From: Pedobacter sp. SL55
GTDB lineage: Bacteria > Bacteroidota > Bacteroidia > Sphingobacteriales > Sphingobacteriaceae
Direction of reading: 5' to 3'
Length of the DNA: 64,000 bases
Assembly (NCBI RefSeq): GCF_026625705.1
Contig: NZ_CP113059.1
Coordinates: 3,658,001-3,722,000, forward strand
A program made the translations under genes and the position numbers. This document shows, one piece after another, positions 1-8,373 of this stretch; position 1 is the first letter of the stretch, and each line of letters opens with the position of its first letter. The notes below the pieces were generated by a model. That model saw nothing but the letters and a program-made list of their open reading frames with translations. It did not search any database and was not told the origin of the DNA.

Positions 1-71
1 ATGCTTGGTATGTAATGGAAACGGACTCGTAGCAAACTAACTTTAATAAAAACAAACTAAAATCATCTACT

Positions 72-437
72 ATGTTAAAAAAAACACTGCTTTTGGCATT
101 ATTTACGATATATAGCATTGCGTTAAATGCACAAATAAAAAAAGTACAATTGCTTGCCCACTGGCAACTCAGCCATTTTATAAATAAACAAATAAGTGAA
201 AATGAACAGAAAAAAAGTTATGTGTTTATTGCTGATACACTAATATACAGCAGTGTACAGCGACAATTAAAAGGTACGTACCAACTAAATGAACAAACTG
301 GCCAACTTGCGTGGCAGCCAACCTATAGTACAAGTCCTATTTTATTTACACTCATACACATTGATACCGACACCTTACATATTTCGCAACCCAGTATCAA
401 TGCAACTATTGGTGTTTTAATACGTAAAAAACAGTGA
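72..437 (+). CDS. Small secreted protein of unknown function
   Basis: This 121-residue protein begins with a clear signal peptide: Lys-Lys-Lys, a hydrophobic core, and a likely cleavage site after LNAQ near residue 21. The mature part is short, polar and probably beta-rich, with no cysteines and no motif I recognise. Its stop codon overlaps the GTG start of the Sel1-repeat gene, so the two are probably co-translated and may act together in the periplasm. That functional link is inference from the overlap. No known family was recognised. Confidence 0.7.
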   Translation: MLKKTLLLALFTIYSIALNAQIKKVQLLAHWQLSHFINKQISENEQKKSYVFIADTLIYSSVQRQLKGTYQLNEQTGQLAWQPTYSTSPILFTLIHIDTDTLHISQPSINATIGVLIRKKQ

Positions 438-1045
438 GCTTAAAAATCATTACTTTTTATCTATTGCTTTTGCCTTTACAAATTTGTGCACAAAAACCCA
501 TTACAGCCAAAGCAGCCTACACAAAAGCCAACAAGGCTAGTGCAATACAAAATTGGAACGAAGCGCTAAAATGGTACAAACTTGCTGCCCAAAAAGGCAA
601 TGCCGATGCCATGTACAATTTAGGCTATATGTACGAAAGTGGCCAGGGCATAGACCAAAATTACCCAGAAGCAATGAAGTGGTATAGAAAAGCAATTGCA
701 AAAGGACAAACCAACGCCATGGTAGCATTGGGTATTATTTACCAAAACCACGATAGCTATACCGAAGCCGAAAACTGCTTTAAACTCGCAGCAGATAAGG
801 GCAATACCGATGCCGAAGATTTGTTGGGCTATTTTTACTTTATCAAAGAACGCTATAAAGAAGCATTGGTTTGGTTAAACAAAGCCGCTATCAAAAATAA
901 ACCTATGTCTTTATACTACCTTGCCGAGATGTACTACAATGGTTACGAATTACAACAAGATCAAAAAAAGGCTAAACTTTATTTCGAAAAAGCAGCAGAA
1001 ATGGGAGAAGAAAATGCAATATCAAAACTTAAAACAATACAATAA
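434..1045 (+). CDS. Secreted Sel1-repeat (SLR/TPR-like) protein
   Basis: The 203-residue product has an N-terminal signal peptide (hydrophobic stretch ending ICAQ near residue 20), then about four to five Sel1-like repeats of roughly 36 residues. Each repeat shows the A..WY..AA..G...A...LG.MY pattern, for example around residues 42-75 and 78-110. Sel1 repeats form alpha-solenoids used as protein-binding scaffolds. The start is GTG at 434, inside the stop codon of the preceding gene (GTGA), which indicates translational coupling. Partners cannot be told from sequence. The domain call is firm; the role is unknown. Confidence 0.8.
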   Translation: MSLKIITFYLLLLPLQICAQKPITAKAAYTKANKASAIQNWNEALKWYKLAAQKGNADAMYNLGYMYESGQGIDQNYPEAMKWYRKAIAKGQTNAMVALGIIYQNHDSYTEAENCFKLAADKGNTDAEDLLGYFYFIKERYKEALVWLNKAAIKNKPMSLYYLAEMYYNGYELQQDQKKAKLYFEKAAEMGEENAISKLKTIQ

Positions 1046-1352
1046 ACCTATCTAAAGCAATCTAGCAACTAATTACAGAATTACTTTATTTGGCATTTAT
1101 ATTAGCTTAGCTTATGTGCAAATTTGGTAGCAAGTACAGAAACAGAGGCTTATCAAGTAAAAACTAAAGAAATCTTATTTCTGCGAGATGACCCAAAGAT
1201 TTTACTTCTTAACGTTTTTCGTAAATTGTTTAGCTTATTTGTTTTTCAATGATTAACTAAAGTAAAACATTAAATACCGACTAGTACAATTATATCAAAA
1301 CCGCCTCAAAAAAAACTATACAAACCCAACCCTTGCCAAACCTAGCTTATAG
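1046..1352. other. Intergenic stretch with no gene seen
   Basis: About 300 AT-rich bases between the Sel1 gene and the next membrane-protein gene. I see no ORF of credible length, no strong hairpin and no RNA gene. Confidence 0.5.
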
Positions 1353-1910
1353 ATGAAAAGTCAAAACCCACATCAACTAGCCTACGAGCAAAATAAATTA
1401 GCCAAAGAAATTTGGCATCAAAAAAACACAGTTTTAGTTTACCAGAGCAAACGTGAAAATGCGCTATGGTTTGTAAGTGTCATTAGTTTAGTAACCTCCT
1501 GCATTATTAACTATCTGGTTTGTACTGGAAAAATAAGTAATACCGACTTTTCTTCGCAACTATCTTATATTTTTTGGATGATAGCCTTTATAATTGCCGG
1601 CAATTTGCTAATGATAGTTTTATTGTGGATGCATGGAAAGTACCTTATAATGCTATCTATTTTACCTAACCAAATGATAGCAGTTACCAGCTGGAGCATT
1701 TGGGGCAAGCACCAAACAAAAACCTATACCAAAGCTAATTTCTGTGGCCATGTTAAGAGTTATGATGGTAAAAGCAATTTTTACAATATACCATCGGTTA
1801 ATGCTCCTTTTGTTAAAATAAAAACGCTGCAAGGAAAAGTGTTTATAGTAGATTTACAAGGCGAATTTCCGCAAGGTATGCAAACATTTCTTGCTATTTT
1901 TAAATCATAA
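1353..1910 (+). CDS. Two-TM membrane protein of unknown function
   Basis: A 185-residue protein with two hydrophobic segments, about residues 38-58 and 71-95. They are followed by a soluble C-terminal domain of about 90 residues rich in beta-type sequence. The architecture (short N-terminal helix, two helices, then a PH-like or YcxB-like cytosolic domain) is known in other bacterial membrane proteins, but I cannot assign a family with confidence. It is flanked by gene-free DNA on both sides, so it appears to be monocistronic. Confidence 0.6.
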   Translation: MKSQNPHQLAYEQNKLAKEIWHQKNTVLVYQSKRENALWFVSVISLVTSCIINYLVCTGKISNTDFSSQLSYIFWMIAFIIAGNLLMIVLLWMHGKYLIMLSILPNQMIAVTSWSIWGKHQTKTYTKANFCGHVKSYDGKSNFYNIPSVNAPFVKIKTLQGKVFIVDLQGEFPQGMQTFLAIFKS

Positions 1911-2822
1911 AACAAAGTCGATAAAAACTTAAATAACGTAAGTTCGGGATAAGAAAATTATGCTAATTGCTAGCGATAGCGCTTAAAATCTTCGTTCAGC
2001 TCATTTTCGGTCTCTTGTTTTTCGGGTCGCAGCAATAAGCCAAAGCACTTTCTTTGAAAGAAACCTGCGGAGCAAGCATGAAGACAATAAAAACAAAAAA
2101 CTACACTGAATAAATAAGCAACCGAGAGTTTATCAGCAAAGCTGATGAGCTCCGTAAACTCCGGTTTTGTTACTTTTTGCGGTCAACCTGCGAAGCAAGC
2201 TTGAAGGCAATTAAAAACATAAAGAAATTCTGAAAAAAAGTAAGAGCCCAGCGGCGGCGAGCTAAAAAAATACGTTCAATGCGAATTTCTCAAGAATTGT
2301 AAAGACACTTAACTCGAACTCACGCTAAATAGTAACCATTTTTTTAAAGAAATGGTGTTATACCTTTTTCATTCTCTTAACTAACCTGTTACGCTTTACA
2401 ATATCTTGATAAACGTAGTTAGAAAAATCTGCTAAGAACTTCAAAAACGTAATATTTTTTAAATACTTCATGATGAGAGGCTAAAAGTTTTTTAATATTC
2501 TTTTCTCAAAGATAAGCCATTAAAGCACATTTTTGTTACACAATGTACGAGAACACCATTTTAATAAACCAAAATACTTATTCAGTATATGAAGTGTAAA
2601 ATATTCACTTATTTGAAATGAATTTTAGATAAGTACATACATCAACTTAAAAATAATCTCATTAAAAACTAAACAGATGAAATTTTAGTAAATTTATCAT
2701 ATAAAACAATACAATTAAACAACTTAAGAACATTTATATAAATACAAAGTTGATATTAAAAACTCGCTTTAACCCAAAATAATGTTATTAAAACTAAGCT
2801 TTAATAGCTAAAAAAATATCAA
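1911..2822. other. About 0.9 kb gene-free, repeat-bearing DNA
   Basis: No credible ORF is present on either strand. The first half holds a degenerate direct repeat (2064-2096 and 2187-2219) and a hairpin-forming palindrome (2121-2164), listed separately. The second half (2340-2820) is very AT-rich without recognisable structure until the terminator of the E1 gene. Confidence 0.5.
2064..2219. repeat. Degenerate direct repeat around an imperfect palindrome
   Basis: Two related units read CCTGCGGAGCAAGCATGAAG (from 2064) and CCTGCGAAGCAAGCTTGAAG (from 2187), each followed by an A-rich tail. Between them lies a hairpin-capable palindrome: ACCGAGAGTTTA at 2121-2132 pairs with TAAACTCCGGT at 2155-2165 with one bulge, and ATCAGC (2132-2137) pairs with GCTGAT (2141-2146) inside it. 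This looks like a short interspersed repeat or a decayed mobile element. Confidence 0.5.
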
Positions 2823-2854
2823 CAAAAAATGAGCCCGATAAAAATCGAGCTCAT
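2823..2854 (-). terminator. Rho-independent terminator of the E1 gene
   Basis: On the minus strand an 11-bp stem (arms 2829-2839 and 2844-2854, one mismatch) with a short A/T loop is followed by a T-run (A-run 2823-2828 on the plus strand). It lies 30 bases past the E1 stop codon. Confidence 0.75.
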
Positions 2855-2883
2855 GATATTACTAATTAATTACCAGTATAATT

Positions 2884-5307
2884 TTAGTAGAGTTTCGGAT
2901 ATCGGTCTGGATTAGTTTCGTTCATCATTTGATAAGCTGCCTCTACCACATCATCTACAGAAGGTTTTGAGAAATAATCGCCATCAGAACCATAAGGGGG
3001 GCGGTGTGCCTTTGCCGTTAAGGTTTGAGGTTTGCTATCTAACAAATAATAACCTTTTTGTACTTCTAAAATTTGCTGTAAGATAAATGCACTGGCTCCT
3101 CCTGGCACATCTTCATCTACAACCAAAAGTTTGCTAGTTTTCTGTAGCGATTGAGCACAAAGTTGATCTAAATCAAAAGGAAGCAACGTTTGCACATCTA
3201 TTACTTCTATGGCAATGCCAAAACTTTCTAATTCTTCTGCAGCTTCTTCTACCAAGCGCAAGGTAGAGCCGTAGCTCACTACTGTGATGTCTTTACCTTC
3301 TTTAATCATTTCGGCTTTACCCAATGGCACGGTAAATTCGCCTACGTTGTTAGGGAGCTTTTCTTTAAGTCGATAGCCATTTAGACATTCGATAACCAAG
3401 GCTGGCTCATCAGCCCTAAATAACGTATTATACATTCCGGCTGCCTGGGTCATGTTACGAGGTACACAAATGTGCATTCCACGCAACGAACCTAAAATCA
3501 TGCCCATTGGCGAACCCGAATGCCAAATCCCTTCTAACCTATGGCCACGACTTCTGATAATTAGCGGCGCCTTTTGCCCACCTTTGGTACGGTAAGAAAG
3601 TGTGGCTAAATCATCGCTAAGAACGGTAATGGCATACAATAAGTAATCTAAATATTGAATTTCGGCTATTGGCCTTAACCCTCTCATAGCCAAACCAATA
3701 CCTTGCCCTACAATAGTAGCCTCCCTTATACCTGTATCATTTATCCTAGCTTCGCCATATTTAGCCTGCAAACCAGCAAAACCTTGGTTAACATCGCCTA
3801 TGGCGCCTAAATCTTCCCCAAAAGCCACTAATCTGGCATCTCTTTCAAAATTAGCATCAAAGCAAGCGTTCAAAATTTCTCGTCCATCCAACATCTTGGT
3901 TTGCTCGTCATATTCTGCGGCAATAGCTATAGCTTTAAGAGGGCTTTCAATTCCATCGGTAAATAGCTTTGAATTATACAACTCGCTATAAACCTCAATC
4001 TTGCTTTCATACCATTTAATCAGCGTATCTCTATCTGCCGATGGCGAGTTTACGCTCTGCCTAATTGCTTTTCTAGCAGCAGAAACCACTTCTTTGCGTA
4101 AGGCATCGTGAGTTGAAGCTAGCTGAGCAGCAATTTTACTTAAGCCTGCATTGCCGTTAGCCATGTTATTGATCATCCGTACCACATCTGCCTGCTCTTG
4201 CTTAATTACATCCAAAAACTCATTCCAAGCTTCCTTCTGTATTTCTTTAACATATTTTTTAGCTGTTTCCTCTAATTCGTCTAGTTCTTCTTTAGTAGCA
4301 ATGGCAGATTCGATCATCCATTCTCGCATTTTTGTGATGCAATCATGTTCTTTTTCCCAAGCCAAGCGTTCTTTACTTTTATAACGTTCGTGAGAGCCAG
4401 AGGTAGAGTGGCCTTGCGGTTGGGTAACTTCGGTAACGTGTATTAAAACAGGTACATGTTCATTTCTGCAAATTTCGATAGCTTTCAAATAAGTTTCGCA
4501 TAAAGCGGGATAATCCCAGCCTCTAACCTTGAAAATCTCATAGCCTTTGCTACCCTCGTGGCGTTGAAAACCTTTTAAAATTTCGGAGATACTTTCTTTG
4601 GTGGTTTGATATTTTGCAGGTACAGAAATGCCAAAGCCATCGTCCCAAACAGAAATGGCCATTGGTATTTGCAATACGCCAGCAGCATTAAAAGCTTCAA
4701 AAAATACGCCTTCAGAAGTAGAAGCGTTGCCAATGGTACCAAAAGCAACTTCGCTTCCGTTTACAGAAAAATTCTTCAGGTAATCTAATTCCTTATTTTG
4801 TTTATAAAGTTTAGAAGCATAGGCTAAACCCACTAAACGAGCCATTTGTCCGCCTGTAGTAGAAATATCTGCCGAACTGTTTTTAACCGCTGTTAAATCA
4901 CGCCAAGTACCATCATCATTTAATGATCTGGTAGCGAAATGGCAATTCATCTGCCGGCCTGCCGAAGCAGGGTCTGCATTCACATCTGGATTTGCGTATA
5001 ATTGGGCAAAAAATTCCTTAATAGTAGATATGCCTGTAGCAAAGGCAAAAGTTTGATCTCTATAGTAGCCAGCACGCCAATCGCCTTTTTTAAAAACCTT
5101 GGCCATAGCCAATTGTGGCACTTCTTTTCCGTCGCCAAAAATACCAAACTTGGCTTTACCAGTAAGCACCTCTTTACGGCCTAATAAGCTCGCCTGCCTA
5201 CTTTCTACGGCAATTCTGTAATCATCTATTACTATGGCTTTAAAAGCATCAAAACTTAGTTCAGATGCATCAATTTCATTGGTAATAACTTTCCCGACTG
5301 ATCTCAT
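2884..5307 (-). CDS. Fused 2-oxoacid dehydrogenase E1 alpha/beta subunit
   Basis: The 807-residue protein joins an E1-alpha thiamine-diphosphate domain (about residues 60-385) to an E1-beta transketolase-like domain (about 470-800). It should decarboxylate 2-oxoacids, most likely branched-chain ones, and pass the acyl group to a lipoyl E2. The alpha half carries a TPP-region motif, but GDG is replaced by GNA and the terminal NN by DD (VWDDGFGIS). The beta half shows VAFGEDLG, GIREATIVGQGIGLAMRG and SYGSTLRLVEEAAEELE. A lipoyl E2 is encoded at 56313-57665 in this window; no E3 is seen. A -7 box lies just upstream and a terminator follows. Substrate (branched-chain or other) is inferred. Confidence 0.9.
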   Translation of the reverse strand: MRSVGKVITNEIDASELSFDAFKAIVIDDYRIAVESRQASLLGRKEVLTGKAKFGIFGDGKEVPQLAMAKVFKKGDWRAGYYRDQTFAFATGISTIKEFFAQLYANPDVNADPASAGRQMNCHFATRSLNDDGTWRDLTAVKNSSADISTTGGQMARLVGLAYASKLYKQNKELDYLKNFSVNGSEVAFGTIGNASTSEGVFFEAFNAAGVLQIPMAISVWDDGFGISVPAKYQTTKESISEILKGFQRHEGSKGYEIFKVRGWDYPALCETYLKAIEICRNEHVPVLIHVTEVTQPQGHSTSGSHERYKSKERLAWEKEHDCITKMREWMIESAIATKEELDELEETAKKYVKEIQKEAWNEFLDVIKQEQADVVRMINNMANGNAGLSKIAAQLASTHDALRKEVVSAARKAIRQSVNSPSADRDTLIKWYESKIEVYSELYNSKLFTDGIESPLKAIAIAAEYDEQTKMLDGREILNACFDANFERDARLVAFGEDLGAIGDVNQGFAGLQAKYGEARINDTGIREATIVGQGIGLAMRGLRPIAEIQYLDYLLYAITVLSDDLATLSYRTKGGQKAPLIIRSRGHRLEGIWHSGSPMGMILGSLRGMHICVPRNMTQAAGMYNTLFRADEPALVIECLNGYRLKEKLPNNVGEFTVPLGKAEMIKEGKDITVVSYGSTLRLVEEAAEELESFGIAIEVIDVQTLLPFDLDQLCAQSLQKTSKLLVVDEDVPGGASAFILQQILEVQKGYYLLDSKPQTLTAKAHRPPYGSDGDYFSKPSVDDVVEAAYQMMNETNPDRYPKLY

Positions 5308-5329
5308 AAGCTACAAGTTGGTTAAGTCG

Positions 5330-5337
5330 CAAAGATA
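5330..5337 (-). promoter_or_regulatory. -7 promoter box for the E1 gene
   Basis: On the minus strand TATCTTTG matches the Bacteroidota -7 consensus TAnnTTTG, 22 bases upstream of the E1 start codon. No clear -33 element was identified. Confidence 0.5.
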
Positions 5338-5391
5338 CAATTCTTTCCATACTTGACTTATCAATGCAGGCAAATAATATTTGGAATACTT

Positions 5392-5421
5392 TTTGTTTTG
5401 AATTATTAAACACTAAATTTG
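5392..5421 (+). promoter_or_regulatory. Promoter of the DUF1573 gene
   Basis: TTTG at 5392-5395 (-33) and TAAATTTG at 5414-5421 (-7), separated by 18 bases, fit the Bacteroidota sigma-ABfr consensus. The start codon is 27 bases downstream of the -7 box. Confidence 0.6.
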
Positions 5422-5448
5422 TTAGATACTAAATTAAAATAAACACAC

Positions 5449-5826
5449 ATGAAAAAGCTACTTTTTTTATTTGTTGCCCTAGTTGGATTAGGCCTTACCG
5501 CAAATGCACAAACTAAACCAGCAGAATTTAAGTTTGAGGCTGAAACTCACGACTTTGGAAAGATTAAACTAGACCAAGCTGTTAGCTACACCTTCAATTT
5601 TGTTAACGAGGGAGATGCTCCTTTAATCATTTCTAAAGTAGAGCCAACTTGTGGTTGTACTGTTGGCGAGTACACGCAAACACCTGTTAAAAAAGGAGAA
5701 AAAGGTTACATAAAAGTTACAGTAAAAAAATCAGGTTCGCCACTTCCTTTTAATATGGCGGTAACCGTAACTTCAAACGCCAGAACCACTACCAAAGCTT
5801 ACTTTACCTTAAAGGAGAAACGGTAG
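5449..5826 (+). CDS. Secreted DUF1573 protein
   Basis: A 125-residue exported protein: signal peptide to about residue 20 (cleavage after NAQ), then one immunoglobulin-like DUF1573 domain. The domain has the characteristic HDFGKI, FNFVNEGDAPLIIS and PTCGCTVGEYTQ motifs. DUF1573 proteins are abundant in Bacteroidota and related to the MSP/ASH fold; the biochemical role is not established. The gene is monocistronic, with its own promoter and terminator. Confidence 0.88.
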   Translation: MKKLLFLFVALVGLGLTANAQTKPAEFKFEAETHDFGKIKLDQAVSYTFNFVNEGDAPLIISKVEPTCGCTVGEYTQTPVKKGEKGYIKVTVKKSGSPLPFNMAVTVTSNARTTTKAYFTLKEKR

Positions 5827-5911
5827 CAAATGCCACTAAATAGTACGTTTTAATATTTTTTGGCGGCAAGTCATCCTTATCAGCCATCAAAACAAAAAAA
5901 TTAAATAAATG

Positions 5912-5938
5912 AAAACCTCGTTATTGCAACGGGGTTTT
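5912..5938 (+). terminator. Terminator of the DUF1573 gene
   Basis: An 11-bp stem (arms 5912-5922 and 5928-5938, one G-T pair) with loop ATTGC ends in a T-rich tract (TTTTTCTATTTTT). The tail itself becomes the -7 box of the next gene. Confidence 0.75.
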
Positions 5939-5940
5939 TC

Positions 5941-5948
5941 TATTTTTG
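5941..5948 (+). promoter_or_regulatory. -7 box of the aminotransferase gene, overlapping the terminator tail
   Basis: TATTTTTG fits TAnnTTTG and ends only 4 bases before the ATG at 5953. The predicted transcription start therefore falls on or next to the start codon, implying a leaderless or near-leaderless mRNA. Confidence 0.55.
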
Positions 5949-5952
5949 TGCC

Positions 5953-7149
5953 ATGCCAAAAATATCAGAAAAAGGGGTTCAAATGCCCGCTTCGCCAATC
6001 AGAAAATTAACTCCATTTGCCGATAAAGCTAAAGCTGATGGCAAAAAAGTTTATCACTTAAATATCGGTCAGCCAGATATTGAAACCCCAGAAGGAATGT
6101 TAAATGCCATTAAAAACATTGATTTTAATGTTTGGGCATACACGCCATCTGAAGGCACATTGGCTTATAGAAAGAAACTTACCGAATATTATAACAAATT
6201 AGGCTACAACATTACGCCAGAAAACATTTTGGTAACTGTTGGTGGCTCGGAAGCTATTACCATTGCCATGCAAACTTGTGTAAACGAAGGCGATGAAATT
6301 ATTATTCCAGAACCATTTTACGCCAACTACAATGGTTTTGCTTGCATGAGCAATGTAGTGGTTAAGCCTATTTTATCTTACATAGAAAACGGTTTCGCCC
6401 TGCCTCCTATCGCCGAATTTGAGAAATTAATTACTGAAAAAACCAAAGCAATAATTATCTGTAACCCAAATAACCCAACAGGATATTTATATAGTAAAGA
6501 AGAATTAGAAGCTTTAAAAGCACTTTGCTTAAAATACGATTTGTTCTTATTTTCTGATGAAGCTTACCGTGAGTTTTGTTATGATGGCCGTGAGTTTATC
6601 TCGCCTATGCACTTAGATGGTTTAGACGAAAACGTAGTGATTATGGATACGGTTTCTAAGCGTTACAGTGCTTGTGGTGCTCGTTTAGGCTGTCTAATCA
6701 CAAAAAACAAGCAAGTAATTGCCTCTGGATTAAAATTTGCACAAGCTCGTTTAAGTCCGGGTATGGTAGAGCAAATTGCTGGTGCCGCTGCTGTAGATAC
6801 ACCAGACAGTTATTTTGAGGCAGTAAATAAAGAATATACTTTGCGTAGAGATACCTTGGTAAGCAGACTAAACAATATTGATGGCGTTTTTTGCCCTAAC
6901 CCAGGTGGTGCTTTTTATGTGGTAGCTAAATTCCCTATTGATGATGCAGATAAATTTTGCCAGTGGATTTTAGAAAGTTTTGCGCACAACAACGCTACGG
7001 TAATGATGGCACCAGCTACAGGTTTCTATTCATCGGCAGGTTCTGGAAAAAATGAAGTGCGTATGGCCTATGTACTTAACGTTGATGACTTAAATGCTGC
7101 AATGGATTGTTTGGAACTGGCTTTACAACAATATCCGGGAAGAGTTTAA
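5953..7149 (+). CDS. PLP-dependent aminotransferase, class I/II (AspC-like)
   Basis: A 398-residue fold-type I aminotransferase. Visible motifs are LNIGQPDIETP near the N terminus, the NPNNPTGYLYS segment, SDEAYREF (Asp binding the PLP nitrogen) and the Schiff-base lysine in SKRYSACGARLG near residue 234. A C-terminal arginine in NEVRMAYVLN would bind the substrate carboxylate. Family members transfer amino groups between aspartate or other amino acids and 2-oxoglutarate; exact specificity cannot be read here. The promoter overlaps the upstream terminator, so the mRNA is probably leaderless. Confidence 0.9.
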   Translation: MPKISEKGVQMPASPIRKLTPFADKAKADGKKVYHLNIGQPDIETPEGMLNAIKNIDFNVWAYTPSEGTLAYRKKLTEYYNKLGYNITPENILVTVGGSEAITIAMQTCVNEGDEIIIPEPFYANYNGFACMSNVVVKPILSYIENGFALPPIAEFEKLITEKTKAIIICNPNNPTGYLYSKEELEALKALCLKYDLFLFSDEAYREFCYDGREFISPMHLDGLDENVVIMDTVSKRYSACGARLGCLITKNKQVIASGLKFAQARLSPGMVEQIAGAAAVDTPDSYFEAVNKEYTLRRDTLVSRLNNIDGVFCPNPGGAFYVVAKFPIDDADKFCQWILESFAHNNATVMMAPATGFYSSAGSGKNEVRMAYVLNVDDLNAAMDCLELALQQYPGRV

Positions 7150-7349
7150 CATAGTGGCTAGGAATTAGTGGTTAGGTAATAGTAGTCATTAAGCGCAAGG
7201 GATCAGGTATCAGTAATCATGTGATATAATTATTAGATAGTTGCTTAGTACTGTGCTATCCATTAACCCTTTATGCTTAACAATTAATCGTTTTAAAAAC
7301 TAATTACTAGCTCCTAATACCTGACAACTAATTATTGGCATTTTATTTG

Positions 7350-7357
7350 TACTTTTG
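7350..7357 (+). promoter_or_regulatory. Candidate -7 box for tmRNA
   Basis: TACTTTTG matches TAnnTTTG about 65 bases upstream of the mature tmRNA 5' end, giving a short 5' leader to be removed by RNase P. The -33 element is not clear. Confidence 0.45.
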
Positions 7358-7422
7358 TAGTTCGGTTGGAGTTGGGTAGAATTTACTGATACCTGATTAC
7401 TAACAACTGACTACTAAAAAAA

Positions 7423-7789
7423 GGGGCTGTTCTTGGATTTGACAGGGTGGCGCTGAATATGTAAGCATGCAGTGCGTTGTACGGAGAGCACTTTAAAGAG
7501 AACGTTCAAAACAATAATTGGCGAAAATAACTACGCCTTAGCTGCTTAATTTAGAATTAAGAAAGCTTTTGTCTCGCTAACTGCCGCATAGTTAGGTTAG
7601 CATTAGAGGCATCGAAATAACTACGCTAGCTTTTGTAGAGGTACGATACAATTGCGAAACAAAGTATCTAAGGATGTTGTCAAGGTCGGTTTCCAGCTGG
7701 GCACATCTCTAAAATTAATTGGAAAATAAGCACGTAGAAAGCATAATTTATCACACAACTGGACAAGGGTTCGACTCCCTTCAGCTCCA
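7423..7789 (+). ncRNA. ssrA: Transfer-messenger RNA
   Basis: The 5' end GGGGCUG pairs with CAGCUCC at the 3' end to form the tRNA-like acceptor stem, and a T-arm (GGGUUCGACUCCC) precedes it. The tag reading frame at 7520-7549 encodes GENNYALAA followed by TAA, the tag type of Bacteroidota. tmRNA rescues stalled ribosomes with SmpB and marks the product for proteolysis. CCA is not encoded, so the end at 7789 is the discriminator base. A strong terminator follows. Confidence 0.97.
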
Positions 7790-7802
7790 CAAAATCCATT
7801 AA

Positions 7803-7844
7803 AAATCCGCGAAATTTCAAAAATATCGCGGATTTCTTTTTTTT
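7803..7844 (+). terminator. Terminator of ssrA
   Basis: A perfect 10-bp stem (7803-7812 with 7826-7835) is followed by a T-tract at 7836-7844. Confidence 0.9.
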
Positions 7845-8067
7845 CATACAAAACTAAATATTGTAATTATGATACTTTTAGCAGTTTGCACTTTCGCTAA
7901 GCAGGCCGCTGTCGACCTTATCAACAATCTTGGCCTTTGTAGTCGGATCAGAACAAAACCTGTGGACTAAGCAAATAATTGTTGGTCTTATAGTTTTTTA
8001 TTTTCACTTCTATTTTGCTTGCTTTAGTGGCAAACTGATTCAATGAAAAGGAATTTCCTTTAAACGC

Positions 8068-8096
8068 AAAAAAAGCACCTAAAACAGATGCTTTTT
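8068..8096 (-). terminator. Terminator of tRNA-Ala
   Basis: On the minus strand AAAAAGCA and TGCTTTTTTT flank a short loop, giving a hairpin that ends in T residues directly after the tRNA. Confidence 0.7.
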
Positions 8097-8101
8097 AAAT
8101 G

Positions 8102-8175
8102 TGGAGAATGCCGGATTCGAACCGGCCACCTCTTGCCTGCCAGGCAAGCGCTCTAGCCAAATGAGCTAATCCCCC
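8102..8175 (-). tRNA. tRNA-Ala (anticodon GGC)
   Basis: The cloverleaf folds fully: acceptor GGGGGAT with ATTCTCC (two G-U pairs), D-arm GCTC/GAGC, anticodon stem CTTGC/GCAAG with loop CTGGCAG giving anticodon GGC, and T-arm GCCGG-TTCGAAT-CCGGC. The CCA end is not encoded. It reads the GCC and GCU alanine codons. Confidence 0.95.
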
Positions 8176-8223
8176 ATTGCGCTGGCAAATGTAAATATTT
8201 TACTTAATAACGCAAATTTAAAA

Positions 8224-8253
8224 TAAAAAAAGGGAAGACTATCCAGTCCTCCC
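8224..8253 (-). terminator. Terminator of the surE-lpxB transcript
   Basis: On the minus strand a 9-bp stem (8232-8240 with 8245-8253, one G-T pair) and a 4-base loop are followed by a T-run (A-run 8224-8231 on the plus strand), about 120 bases past the lpxB stop. Confidence 0.8.
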
Positions 8254-8373
8254 AAACACAATAACATAGTTAAGTAGAGAATAGACAAACATTACCCTAC
8301 CGACTTAACCTAAATTTCTTCAAATTTATTACATGAAATAGCTTCATACAATACCTAAAAATGGGTATTTTAT

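Noticed and set aside
7621..7851. A 76-codon minus-strand ORF over the 3' half of ssrA
   Set aside because: It lies inside the tmRNA and its terminator; the reading frame is an antisense shadow of a structured RNA.
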